From: Sipunculus nudus
Taxonomy: Eukaryota > Annelida > Sipuncula > Golfingiida > Sipunculidae
Reading direction: 5' to 3'
NCBI GenBank assembly: GCA_026874595.1
Contig: CM049316.1
Location: 62,975,176 to 63,039,175 of the forward strand
DNA length: 64,000 bases
Shown here one piece after another: positions 39,305 to 51,663 of this stretch (its first letter is position 1; each line of letters begins with the position of its first letter). A program made the translations under genes and the position numbers. The notes under the pieces were generated by a model. It was not told the DNA's origin. It saw nothing but the letters and a program-made list of their open reading frames with translations, and did not search any database.

Positions 39305-42300
39305 CAAGGTTGGCAAGTTTTATGGCAGGAAGGTTTTAACCATAGGTTATAACCTGGTTAAAACTGCCCCGTCTAAAACAGGTTTTAGGCAGATTTTAGG
39401 CACCAAAGGTGACTAAACCCTATTTTTTTTAAATTTATGACTTATAGATCCACAATACTACAAAAATGGTTGGGGAGATGCAGTAACAAGGCTTAGTTGG
39501 GCTTCTGGAAGGTTTCAGATATTCATAATGCAGGATTTCCTGTTGACTGGGATCATGCAGTCTTCAAAGAGCCAGTATAGGTTTCTGAGCATGAGACTAT
39601 GTTTGTTTTGCATATGGTTTCATAGGCCAAGTCAATGTCTTAATCAGGACCCTTTGGTTTTCTTGATGAGTGTCTTGCTACCTGGGATGATGTAATAGAG
39701 CCTGAGTAAGGCTGGGTATCAGATTACTGATTACTATTAGGGTGATGGGGTCATAAGACCCAATGGTCATAAATCCTACAGTCCTGCTGTTTCCAAGTAG
39801 ATGTTCACATGAGCTTTCATACATCACTAGGATGATGCAATCACAGCCTGAAAACTTTTCTTGAGTCAAACGTTTTACTGACTGAGTGTAGAAGACAGGG
39901 CTGATGACTATGAAATGTAGGTTTCTCAGACTTTTAGATAGTACACAGCCAAAAGTAATTGTGAATAATCTGGGATTTGCAACATATTCACTGCAATATA
40001 TTTTTTAATTTTTCAGTTTGTACTAATTCAAGTGTTTCACAAGGGTTCCATTTTCACAATCTCACCATGCAGTTACCTTCACAGAGCATATCCATCATTA
40101 TATGGACAATAGATATGTGCACACAATCTTAAAATTTCTTAAAGGGATGATGGAGGGGAATAAACAACTAGTGAAAATTCTTATTTGTCATAAGATTTAT
40201 TAACAGATATCATATTTTCAATTTTTGGCTAACATAAATGTTATAACTTATAAAATCAATCTTTAGCTTTATGCCATTTGAAGCTACAGGCATACAGAAA
40301 ATACAGAACATACATGATATGTTAGCATGATGATTATTCATCAGTGTAGCTGGAATAACTTTTTAATTTAGGAAAAACTTCTTTTGTGTATATCACAAAA
40401 TTTAATCCTTCATGATCATAAAGCTAACTAGAATACGGGTAGTCGACAAGCACTACGTGTATCCGCCAAAATCAGAGAAGGACGGGTGAAGTAAGGCATT
40501 GATTGAGTGGCAAGGGGATATAGAGTTACATGTGTTAAATATTAGAATGGATCTCTGCCACATAAACATGATTGTAGGTGGCGCCACCTGTTATTTGAAT
40601 GAGAAACTATCCAAGATATATACACATGCAAAATTTCATGTGGAAAAGTCAAACCACTGCAGAGATATGAGTAATTTTATCCTACAGCAGACAAACAGAT
40701 TGAAGCTGTGCATAAAAGGCTGCAGGTGGCGCCACCATTTTTGTTCATGTTATAAAGCTATCCAAGGGCTACATTTGTGTAAAATTTTTTTCCTGATTGG
40801 TCAAACGGTTCCCGAGATATGAGCTTGGATGTTTGCAGCATAAACGTGAATGTAGGTGGCGCCACCTGTCATAAAATCAAGAAAGCTATCTAGGATGTAT
40901 ACACATGCCGAATTTTAGGTGAATTAGTCAAACCACTGCAGAGATATGAGTGATTTTAACCCCAGGCAGATTAACAAATGGACACTGTGCAAACATGGTT
41001 GCAGGTGGCGCCACCTTTTGTTGTGTATGTTATAAAGCTATCCCAGGGCTACATTTGTGTAAAAAATTTTTCCAGATCGGTCAAACGGTTCCTGAGATAT
41101 ATGGATTTATGTGTGGAGTGTTAACGTGAATGTAGGTGGCGCCACCTGTCATTAAATCAAGAAAGCTATCTAGGATGTATATGCATGCTGATTTTTAGGT
41201 GAATTAGTCAAACCACTGCAGAGATATGAGTGATTTTAACCCCGGGCGAACAAATGGACACTGTGCAAACATGGTTGCAGGTGGCGCCACCTTTTGTTGT
41301 GTATGTAATAAAGCTATCCCAGGGCTACATTTGTGTAAAATTTTTTTCCGGATCAGTCAAACGGTTCCCGAGATATATGGGATTATGTGTGGAGCGTTAA
41401 CGTGAATGTAGGTGGCGCCACCTGTCACAAAATCGAGGAAGCTATCTAGGATGTATATGCATGCCGAATTTAAGGTGAATTAGTCAAATCACTGCAGAGA
41501 TATGAGTGATTTTAACCCCAGGCAGATGAACAGATGGACACTGTGCAAACATGGTTGCAGGTGGTGCCACCTTTTGTTGTGTATGTTATAAAGCTTTCCC
41601 AGGGCTACATTTGTGTAAAAAATTTTTTCCGGATCGGTCAAACGGTTCCTGAGATATATGGGGTTTATGTGTGGAAACAGACTCACAAACGGACGCTGGG
41701 CAGAGACGAAAGGTCAGAGGTCAAGGTCACTTGGTTAGGCACTAGTTCACATGTGACCTGATAATTTGTGTAAGTTTCGGAAAAATCTGTCCAGTAGTCT
41801 CAGAGGAGTTCTCCGGAAACGAACGCGGCAGCGGCGGCGGAACCCGGTCAAAAACATAGTATCCGCAAAACTTCGTTTTGGCGGATACAATTACAGTATC
41901 TGGTTATAAGCTTACACTAAGTCACAGTATGGTCATTGTTTTATTGACAATAATTGCATGCAGAGGTGGGAGACCTTTGAACATGATTTGAGGATACAAG
42001 CTAAAACTGATATAGAGAACTGTGTTAATATGGACAACCTGAACTAGTGTTGTTTTCATTTGTTACTTTTATAATGGTTAAATCTGTTATATTTGAATAA
42101 AGTGTTCCTCAAGTGCTGTATTATTTTAGCATATTTCTTTAATGCATTTACCTGTGTAACAATGAAATAATTTTATGCTAGTCGTATGTGAGGAAATCTA
42201 ACTTCAAAGGTTTTAGGCAGTTAAAGGCAGTTTTAGGCAGGTTATAACCTATTTTAGGCAGTTAAAGGCAGGTTTTAGGCTCTGCCCTGCCGAAAACAGG

Positions 42301-42327
42301 TTTTAGGTGGCCTAAACCCCAACCCTG
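39305..42327. mobile_element. 3.0-kb hAT-like element with perfect 8-bp target duplication
   Basis: The ends CAAGGTTGG (left) and CAGGGTTGG (inverted right) are flanked by GACAGTTG on both sides (39,297-39,304 and 42,328-42,335). The 8-bp duplication and the CARGGTTGG terminus fit the hAT superfamily. Subterminal repeats of TTTTAGGCAG and GGTTATAACC occur near both ends (39,340-39,405 and 42,205-42,305) and are candidate transposase sites. There is no BED or hAT transposase frame, so it is non-autonomous. A 1.43-kb second element is nested at 40,459-41,888. Without it the element is about 1.6 kb. Confidence 0.85.
40459..41888. mobile_element. 1.43-kb GTATCCGCC element with ~278-bp internal repeats
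   Basis: A 13-bp inverted terminus, GTATCCGCCAAAA, lies at both ends. The inside is about four copies of a 276-280 bp unit. Each unit has two palindromes of the AGGTGGCGCCACCT type, at 40,576, 40,724, 40,854, 41,003, 41,134, 41,279, 41,410 and 41,559 (the last mutated). TCAAACGGTT followed by GAGATAT recurs in every unit, a motif seen in many mollusc repeats. The right end is CpG-rich (GCGGCAGCGGCGGCGG). No target duplication was found and no ORF spans it. Confidence 0.85.
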
Positions 42328-43032
42328 GACAGTTGGATGGAAGGATGACTGACAAAGGCCCATTAGCCCATTAATATAGCTAAGCATGAGAGTCAGTCGA
42401 GCTAAAAAAAATACTAACAGTTTGTGACTTAATGTCTGGAAGGGTACATAATATATATGTCAGAGACGAGATTGAAATCCAGGCGGATTTTAAATTCGCC
42501 TAGACGAGATTGCGATTGTGATCTCGCCTAGGCGATATTGCGTTTGTGATCTCGGCTAGACGGATTTTAAACTCGCCTAGACGAGATCACAATCGCAATC
42601 TCGCCTAGGCGAGATTAAAATCCATCATGGAGCAGGCCAGGATTTTAATCTCGCCTAGGCGAGATTAAAATCTGTCTAGTGTCATCCAGGCGAGTTTAAA
42701 ATCTGCCTGATATCACTTAGGCGAGTTTAAAATCTGCCTAGGCGAGATTATAATAGTGATCTGATCTAATTTCCTAATAAATTATGCATTGTAATTGACG
42801 TATGAAAGATGTTTTCAGTCAGATTTTCAATATCTAACACTGAATGGTTATATGTATAGTTCACAGGTAATATATTTATTAATATGTACAGAATATTATA
42901 TTATTAATGTAATAATTAACATTAATTTTTTTATTTTATATTTTTATTTATAAACTAGGTAATAAGAAACTTACATTGGTATTGTATATGGCATATTTAA
43001 ATGATATATGATGTTTGCTGCTGCTGATTATT

Positions 43033-43100
43033 GTATCCCCAGACAAAGTTGGGGGATACTATGTTTTCATACCGGTCCCGCCGCCGCTGCCACCGCATAT
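43033..43100 (-). mobile_element. End fragment of the GTATCCGCC element family
   Basis: GTATCCCC, then GGGGGATACTATGTTTT, then CCGCCGCCGCTGCC is the inverted form of the 3' end of the 40,459-41,888 element (GGCAGCGGCGGCGG, then AAAACATAGTATCC). It is nested inside the foldback element. Confidence 0.7.
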
Positions 43101-43751
43101 AAATCTTGTTTACATAATAATTTTGTTGTCAATATTAATTTGAAGGGAAACTGGTAATAGTAATATTAGTAATGTAGTATTTTAAAAAGACAAAAGGAGA
43201 CATAGCTCATTTATTATTTATCAATATAATTCAATGCATGTTCACATGCATAAATGATCTATTGATCTATGAATCTAGAAATCATATCTTTTCTGATATG
43301 ATATAATACTGTCCAAAAAAAGGCAGTTATCTTGTAACACAGTCTACATAAATACTGAAGCTTCACAAAATCCCTCACAAAACATTAAAAAAAAAGATCA
43401 GAAGAATATTATATACATTAGAAGTAAAGACTAAATAAGACAAAGAAATATTCACATGCATACATCTGTGTATCAACTTTTACCTATTCTCATATGATGT
43501 TTAATTACCTGAAAAAAAAGGACTGTGTATCAAAGTCCATCATAAATACTGATACCCTGCATATTTTGTACTATAAGTGTACATGTTTTGACTGTTGAGT
43601 GTTGAATATCTGGGTGAAAAGAAACATTTGAACCAGATCAACCAACTAATTTGTTCTGTCTGTCCTGTAAGAATTATCAAATATGATGATTGTTTATGTT
43701 AATGTGTAATATACTCTTTAAACAGTGAAGTAATATCTATCTAGACTAATT

Positions 43752-43779
43752 TATCTATCTGTCTATCTATCTATCTATG
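43752..43779. repeat. (TCTA)n microsatellite
   Basis: About seven tetranucleotide units with one TCTG variant. Confidence 0.9.
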
Positions 43780-46256
43780 ATTGATTCAATATGCAAGTGG
43801 ATGACTTTTTTCCCTCAGATTTGTTCTTCATAATATCTCAAAAGTGTGCCTCAATATACCTCTTGTTACTCGCTTGTCATATTTTAAATACAATTACAAA
43901 TTATTTTTTTGCAAAAAAATAACAAGTGATATTTACAATCCCAAGGTTGTTAAGAAAACTGGGAAAAAATAAAGATTAATTAATGTTTAGCATATAATTG
44001 GTATGGTATGGATGCTGTAGACAACATGAAACACATCAAAGGCGCAAGTAATAATCAAATAACTATTTCATAATTCTATTTCCAAAATTAATGTTAATTA
44101 TTACATGAATAATTATTAAATTACTGTAAAAAAGTTAATTATTACACTAATACTATAATATTCTGTAAATATTAATAAATATATTACCAGTGAACTATAT
44201 ATAACCATTCAGTGTTAAAATATTGAAAATCTGACTGAAAACATCTTTCATATGTCAATTACCATGCATAATATATTAGAAATTTAGGTTAGATCACTAT
44301 TTTAATCTGGCCTAGGCAGATTTTAAACTCGCCTAAGTGATATCAGGCAGATTTTAAACTCACCTGGATGTTACCAGACAGATTTTAATCTCGCCTAGGC
44401 CAGATTAAAATCCTGGCCTGCTCCATGATGGATTTTAATCCCGCCTAGGCCAGATTGCGCTTGTGATCTCGCCTAGGCGAGTTTAAAATCCGTCTAGGCG
44501 AGATCACAATTGCAATCTCGCCTAGGCGAGATCACAATCGCAATCTCGTCTAGGCGAATTTAAAATCCGCCTGGATTTCAATGTCGTCTCTGACATATAT
44601 ATCAACTAGCTGAGGCATAAATGATTTAACTGAAAATAAAACAAACTGTTCAACTACTTTCAGACAGGAATTCCTTGTTAATAAACATATTTATGACTGC
44701 ACTTTTTTGCTGAAATATGGTTAGAAATCTAGTTAATCTTCAGCAGCAGTATTAATTAAAATATTATGTACACTTTAAAATTTGTTCAGGACTACTACAT
44801 GAATCAATAAGCTTGACTTCCACAGTAATAATTCAACAGAAGAGTCAAGGTTCTTTCCCGAAAAAAGTTCCAATTTTATGGGTTTTATGGTTTTTCCCCA
44901 GACAGTCTCTCTGACCATAAGTCTATGAAAAGCTACCGTGGTAACCAAGCCTGACAGCCAAATCACTAGCTGCCAGCAAGATGGTAGCCAACAGTGGCGT
45001 TAAGCGCAATTTAACAGACCAGAAAGCATCTTGCTGATGATCTTGGCTAAAAATTACACTGAACCATTTTTTCCTCAAGTTCAGTTGTTTGCAAGGATAA
45101 TTATTTTCTTAAGATTTCTCTTATTGAGATTTATTATAATTAAATCATTTAGTATTTATGCTGATTCAGATTAGAAAGTTTGCAGAAAATGTTTCTAACT
45201 GTAAATTATAAACCATATACATAAAATTCTTAAATAATTCAGGGCCTATCTGAAGATATATCTGGAACATACATTAAAAACATTCCATATTATGGGCAAA
45301 CAATAATCATTTTAACTAGAAACATTGCAACTAGTCCATCTATCCCTTGTAACTTGAAGAGAATGAATTGTGATCATCAAGATTTGCACTAAGCATTAAA
45401 GTTTACATTTTTATACTGTAAAAATGTGCATTTATACTTGTGTCCATACTGAAATGATAAACATTGGTATTATCTGATCATAAGACCTCTATAGTATACA
45501 AAACACTGGCATTTCTACCAAAAGATTTATTGCAGTATTTAGTTCAGCATAGCTATACTACAGCCAACCACAACTGGATGATTTACTGGATGGGGCACTC
45601 AAAAATGAGAACACGCCACAGGGTCACACAAGGAGCCAATTTTCCGGGAACACCCTGTAATCTAGACATATTTGTAGGTTTTTAGGAAATAACCCCTTTT
45701 TTTCATGACCAAAGTCAACGTCAGTATTCTACTATTGTCTAACCAACTATTTCTGTGTGTGGGCCTGGCAACTATGGCACTTCCTCTTAATGAACATGTT
45801 TCAATAGTCGGATATATATGAACATTATATGCAGGCTCGATCTGCAGTTCTGCACATGTGACTGCTATGTTTGCTATATTTAGCATGGGTGGTGCAGCCC
45901 AAACTATGACACAGCTGATAAGGCAGTTAAATGATTGTATTTACACAACATATAGAGATAAGACTTAATCATGAGACAGTTACTTATAAACCGCTATACC
46001 TTATGTACTATTTAACCTTCTCACCTGCATGTTGCATAATAATCATAATTGACATATTATAAGAGTGGCCAGCTTACTGTACAGAACAAGAGTTCTGAGA
46101 CTTACCTAGTATAAGAATATAGCAGGTTAATTTTGGCCATGGTAAAGTATAGATAAATTAAACTGCACAATTTTAAAGAATGAAATTACTTTTATCTCTG
46201 TTCATGACAGTATATAATTTCTTTATTTGAATTGACATAAGTTGAGATTAAATTAT

Positions 46257-46318
46257 ATCTTCACTTATGCTTTTTGACCACATTATAATCTTCACTTATG
46301 CTTTTTGACCACATTATA
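46257..46318. repeat. Perfect 31-bp tandem duplication
   Basis: ATCTTCACTTATGCTTTTTG and the following 11 bases occur twice at a 31-bp period (46,257 and 46,288). Confidence 0.95.
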
Positions 46319-46739
46319 CTAACTATTTTACTAACCATTACTACCACTCATACAAACCGCACAAAAGGTCACCCAGCAATGTCTGATTATATGCAGATAA
46401 TGGTTTTGATAAACATGATACACTTTCATATTGTGGTTGAGAATTATGGCTTTCAGTGTACATACTACTCTGTTATTACTTTTAAAAGACAAGAAAAGGC
46501 AAATCAATAATGCAGGGATCTAAATCGGCCTGCAGATTATTCATATATATAAAAGAATCTACATTTCATGGTTTTTTTTCTAAATACTGAAACAGGTGCT
46601 GACAGAAACAAGGAAGGGTGGAGGACTCCCGCCTCCTTTAATCACGGACCATGCCACAAGTACTCACTCCCTCTAATGTACATACCTCCATGGTTTAATA
46701 CTTTCAGTGATGTAACACTGGATCTGTATATATGTCTAA

Positions 46740-47331
46740 AGCCCAAAACACACCAACACGCGTGTGTCAAGCATCACACGTCAAATCCGTAAAAAGTCGC
46801 TCCACTCTATTTATCAATGACAAAACAGACTAAAGCGGGCATTACATGCGTTTCAAGCGTCAGCGATCGCTCCTGGAGCGATCACTGACTTGTGACACGC
46901 GGCAAGCGCACGGATTCCTGATAATGACATAACTTAAGAGAGGGTTTCCATCCTCAGCACTGACATTCTATATTAAACTGCGGGTAAAACGTTTGTTATA
47001 ATTCATTGAACTATAATTATTGATTTGTATCTTGATAGAAAACATGCAACAAATCAACAAAAATATATAATTATTGTTAAAAATATTAGTGACTAAGTTC
47101 TATCATATTTAGAACATGTTTGGTCACAACAGATACATATTTACATGTATACAATTAACCCAATGCTGATTATCAAAATTACTATTTTTACAAAGAAAAA
47201 CAAAAAATTCAATAAGTGCTTGGTTAATACCATCCAATCTGATGCGTGTCATGCATGTTTTAGCTGCGTTAGAGTGTTTTGAATTTGTCGCGAGCCGCAT
47301 GCGTGATGTGCGTGTTAGTCTGTTTTGGGCT
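46740..47331. mobile_element. 592-bp PIF/Harbinger-like MITE with TAA target duplication
   Basis: The termini AGCCCAAAACACACCAACAC and (inverted) AGCCCAAAACAGACTAACAC are nearly identical, with TAA directly outside both ends. The inside holds CpG-rich palindromic patches such as GCGATCGCTCC and GGAGCGATC near 46,865. There is no transposase frame. Confidence 0.85.
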
Positions 47332-50136
47332 TAAACCAACAAGATAGAAATTCTGATAAAATTTTATTTAATTATTCTGCACAGCTGTTCACCACAGACA
47401 CTTGCACTGGGAGTGACCAATTATTAATAGTAGTTTAACACCTCACAACACTTAAGAAACATGTTCTGCTTAATTTATGTAATTATCACACTTCCTGCTG
47501 ATTAAAGCCGACAGTGAGAACCTGAAGTTTCCTCCCACGATTTCCACAAATTATGAGATCAGACTAACTTAATAGGAATTACAGATGCTGAACAGGTGCA
47601 GTCTGGTCAAGAGTGTCAACATGATAAGATACAGACCAACAATTCCAGTGGTTACAGCATGACGTTTATCTGCCACACATCAGTGAGGGGTAGGGTTCAA
47701 TCAAGTACAAATACTTTAAGATTATCTACAGTACTAATTGTACATTAGTGCTTACTCTCTTTGACATGAGGACATTAAGTACAATTCTATAAAATTTAAC
47801 TAAGAGCACTTATCAAATGAACAGGTTATAGGAAGAATATTCAAATTCTGTTTTTACATATTATATGATACATATAAATGTGTATTGTTTTATTCTCAAG
47901 GAATCAAGGATAGGAACATGGGTCATACTGTAAAAGCATTGCCTAACTAGAGTTAAGTCAAACTAAAGTATGTGAGTTTTACCAGATCACTGCATAGGAT
48001 TTAACTAGAGTATTTAGCTCTATCACAGTAGTGATTTTCAAGGTTTACTGTTAGTAATTAAAACAAAATTCCTGACTCCCTGTCAGCATGGATCATGCTT
48101 AATGATTCAAGTTTTAACAATCTGAATTTAAAATTTTCTTTTCATAAAAATCAAAATTAATAAGGCTTTACAAGAACATTTCAAAAGAAGTATGCAGTTG
48201 GAACTATAAACCCAAATGCCTAACTAAAGAAATTAGATAAACATAAAAGTTTTAATACATATTTATATTTAAATCTGACCAATTTCTCTGGCTAAAATTG
48301 AACCAGGCATCATAGAGATTTAATGGCAAAATAAATATGTAATATAAACCTCTGATCACAGTTTTGTCAAACGAATCTAATTAAATTTCTCATGAAAAGG
48401 TACATGTACATATGAAAAAAGTTACAAATTTTACAGCTTAATAAATTAATAATTAATGAATTCATTGTAATTTCTTCTCCATTACTCTCCTAAGAGCCAA
48501 TTTACAAATGGAATCGTTATAACTCTAATTAGTTTGTCTGTCACAGTCTATCCCTGACCATAACCATTTATTTAAGCTAATCAGTCCTGGAGTCCTTAAA
48601 TGATGGCATTGGTGGAAAACACAAGTTTGTCTTTATCCTGTGTCATATCTGAAACTACTGGTATATAAAATTTCATCAATTAAATCTTATCTACAGGGTT
48701 CCAAGGCAAACTAACCAGTACAGATTAACTAATAGAACTGATCTGGTTGATCAATGATAAAAAAAAAACTACAGCTCGGTCTCAAAAGTCAGAATGAAAG
48801 CCTGTTTGCCAGTAACAGAATTTAGAAAAACAGTGCCCCTTCTCTCTCAAAATAATAAAGCATTTGAAGACTTAACCTAAAAAAAAAAAGAGTAACTTAA
48901 TTTAGTAGTCCTGGTGATGGAGGAGGCTCCTGGTGCCAGTGACTAAGATGTCTTTTAATATCAGCTTTAAACCTTAGCTTATCCAGCTAGACCTAACTCC
49001 ATACACTGACATCCAAAATACTAAATAGTTCCAACATCTCAGAGTTTCCCAATGACTGCCAAATATATCATGATAAAAAGCAGTAGGCTTTGTTTGCCTG
49101 ACAATGAGTCACTTGGTTCTCTCAAGACTTATGACAAAAGGGATTGGTCCAAAACTTAATAAATGGTACCGGTATGCAACCAAGCCAAATTTCATTTAAT
49201 TTTTACAACTGGGTTCATGGAATCTTCAAAATAAAATGTTTATTTTGACTGAGGCAAAATCAGTCAATGAGAACAATTCCTGACATATAATTTTTAGTTG
49301 AAAACAGAACATTGTAATGTTAAAAAAAATTGAAATATATGAATACATGCAATCAGTATTATGAAACAACATATACATGTGAGTTTTCAGGGGTTATAAA
49401 ATAAAAATCATCTTGAAAAATAATGAATGCTGCAGTTTCTGAATTAAATCAGTTTTTACCAATTGTCTGGTAAGTCAATGAATGATGGATAGATATATAA
49501 AAAAAAACTGTAATAATGTAGCATGGACAACTCATAACAGTTCAACCATTTTATCTTATTTATAAACAAATAGTAATTCACTGCCCTATATAATTAAGGA
49601 ATATAACTTGAATAAAGAGATCTATATCAGGATAACTTCAAGTTTTGTGATATTTTTTTTTAGTTTTTAAAATGATAACTTGAGAAAATGGGCACATATT
49701 CCAGAATGCAGCTGCTTTTGGACATTAAATTTTAAATTATTTTTGATGACTTTTATTTTTTCCAACATTAAAAGCTTGTATGAGCCATTTTCATCCTAAA
49801 AATTATAATATGGCCTGAATCAAAACATTATAACCCCATTTATCAACCAACATACAATTTGTTTCAAAATAATATTACTAAATAATGTGTCAACATGATA
49901 ACATCAAAAGCCACTGATGGACTAAACTATCAGTATACAAACATCAGTTATCATAATTCCAGCCACAGATAGAGCAGGGAGATTAACTTTTGTAAATAGG
50001 CTGTCACGTGTTTGGTAAACACTGGTTTTGCTGATGCTCATTATCTTTTATATATAAGTGTTTTGTAAACATTAATTTGCTAAGTAATTTTTGTAAACAA
50101 ACATGAGTTGCATTATTCATTCTGAGAATAAAAAGT

Positions 50137-50365
50137 ACTTTAAAGGGGCCTATGAATTCTGATATCTGATGTGTATTACCATTAAGTAAAGATAATCCCT
50201 TTAATCTTTTATAAAAATATACCAGAAAACCCCAATTCCACCCCACACAGATTGTTCTTTTTATATAAATATATGTTTATAACATGTAGGGGGCTACCAA
50301 ACAATTCAAACATATTCATTCAACAAGGACACCTGGTGGCAAGTTTGTAGCCAAAGTTTGGCAAT
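50137..50365 (+). repeat. Unclassified dispersed repeat, copy 1
   Basis: It shares with 55,023-55,230 the ordered words GATATCTGA, CCATTAAGTAAAGAT, TGTTTATAACATG, a G run, and AAGGACA followed by GGCAA. It lies in intron 1. Confidence 0.6.
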
Positions 50366-51639
50366 ATGCGAGAGCAGGTGTCACATTTTTTAAATTTGGA
50401 GCTGGATGCACAATGTGATAAAAAAGCTCTCATTGGTCTGATTACGATTCTTTGCTCTTTGTAAATCCTGGTGGTCAACCCAGACAACCTTGTTATACAA
50501 AGCAGTGGTTTCACGAAAAAGAGATCTGAGATGACTGCAGTGTTTATCTCTGCGGTAGGAGTGTACATGTACATGTTCCATTTGTTCATATATACATGTA
50601 GAGATGAAGTTCTTGAAGCAAGGAACAACTGATTACGATTAGGCATGTTGTTTGAAACTGTTAAGTTATTGGCATTAAGGTACATGCTCTTTCAGGGGGC
50701 GTCTAGCATTCATAAATTATTCTCTTGACAGCGACAGTGGGTCGGTCAGCCTAGTGCAAAATGTTTCGTCCAGGAGAATAATTTAATGATCTGAAAAGAT
50801 CACCAGTTCAAGAGCTAAACACAGTGCTCCAATATTATAGGGCAAGGGCACAAACACAACATTTCTAAGGTCAGTTTATGCAGGTAACTTATTTACAGTT
50901 ATGCAATGGTTTCACTGAAAGAAATGATACTTGATAGACTGTGTGACTGACTGTATGTAACTAATGTAAGTGGGGGGTGTCCTTCACGATCCTGTTTTAA
51001 GATGTATACAGCATTAATAATCAATGATGCATATTTTTTCTCATGTAAGTTTTGACTTTTTACCCAATTTAACTTATTGATGTAACTGACAGATATAATA
51101 TTCATCTTGTTACAAGTTGTTTGGGACTGAGCACAAGCATAGCTCATTAGTTGCTCTTTCCCTGAAAGGCTGTATGTTTCATAAAGTAAACATAACCAAA
51201 CAATTGAGAATGAAAACTAATAACTTCCGATTAGCATCTGATGATTTTATGACTTGAAAATGGTTAGATAATGTTTCCAATTCCAAAACTATGTGCCACA
51301 AGTGTACAAAATTAGAGAAACCACAACTGACAGGAGAATGACAGATGACACTTTTGATATGGCAATATGTCACAAATAAATTTATTGTGAACAATTAAAG
51401 CAAAGGTGAATATTTCACATGAATATGGATAAAAAAGCCATTCAGAAGCAATTCCTTAATGGCCTTTTTATCTTAAAATTTTTTATACTTGTAACTTGCC
51501 AAGTACCATGTCTGAAACCACAATAAGGTCTGTAAGTGTAAGCTTAACACATGGCAAAGGCCTAAACATCAATCATGATTTTTTTTTTTTTGCATTAACA
51601 ATCACCTGTGAAGCGGGCTGTACTTTTCTTTTTTCATGT

Positions 51640-51663
51640 GGGGGGGTGGGGGGCGGGCGGGGG
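51640..51663 (+). other. G-quadruplex-forming motif
   Basis: Four G runs of at least 3 separated by single bases (7 G, T, 6 G, C, 3 G, C, 5 G). This fits the canonical G4 pattern with very short loops. It lies about 400 bp downstream of exon 1, in intron 1, on the non-template strand complement. Confidence 0.85.

Larger units (their letters stand above)
42454..44599. mobile_element. 2.15-kb GCCTAGGC foldback element (full copy)
   Basis: The left arm (42,454 to about 42,955) and right arm (about 44,085-44,599) are inverted copies over roughly 500 bp. The outer 330 bp of each arm is an array of palindromes (TCGCCTAGGCGAGAT near 42,521, 42,599, 42,646 and 42,735). The inner part is AT-rich (GTATGAAAGATGTTTTCAGT, TAACACTGAATGGTTATAT and their inverted partners). 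Ends are TATATGTCAGAGACGA. The centre has no transposase and contains a foreign fragment at 43,033-43,100. Confidence 0.9.

Noticed and set aside
40459-41888. CRISPR-like regular repeats
   Set aside because: Units are ~278 bp without unique spacers, in a eukaryotic intron. It is a tandem-repeat transposon.
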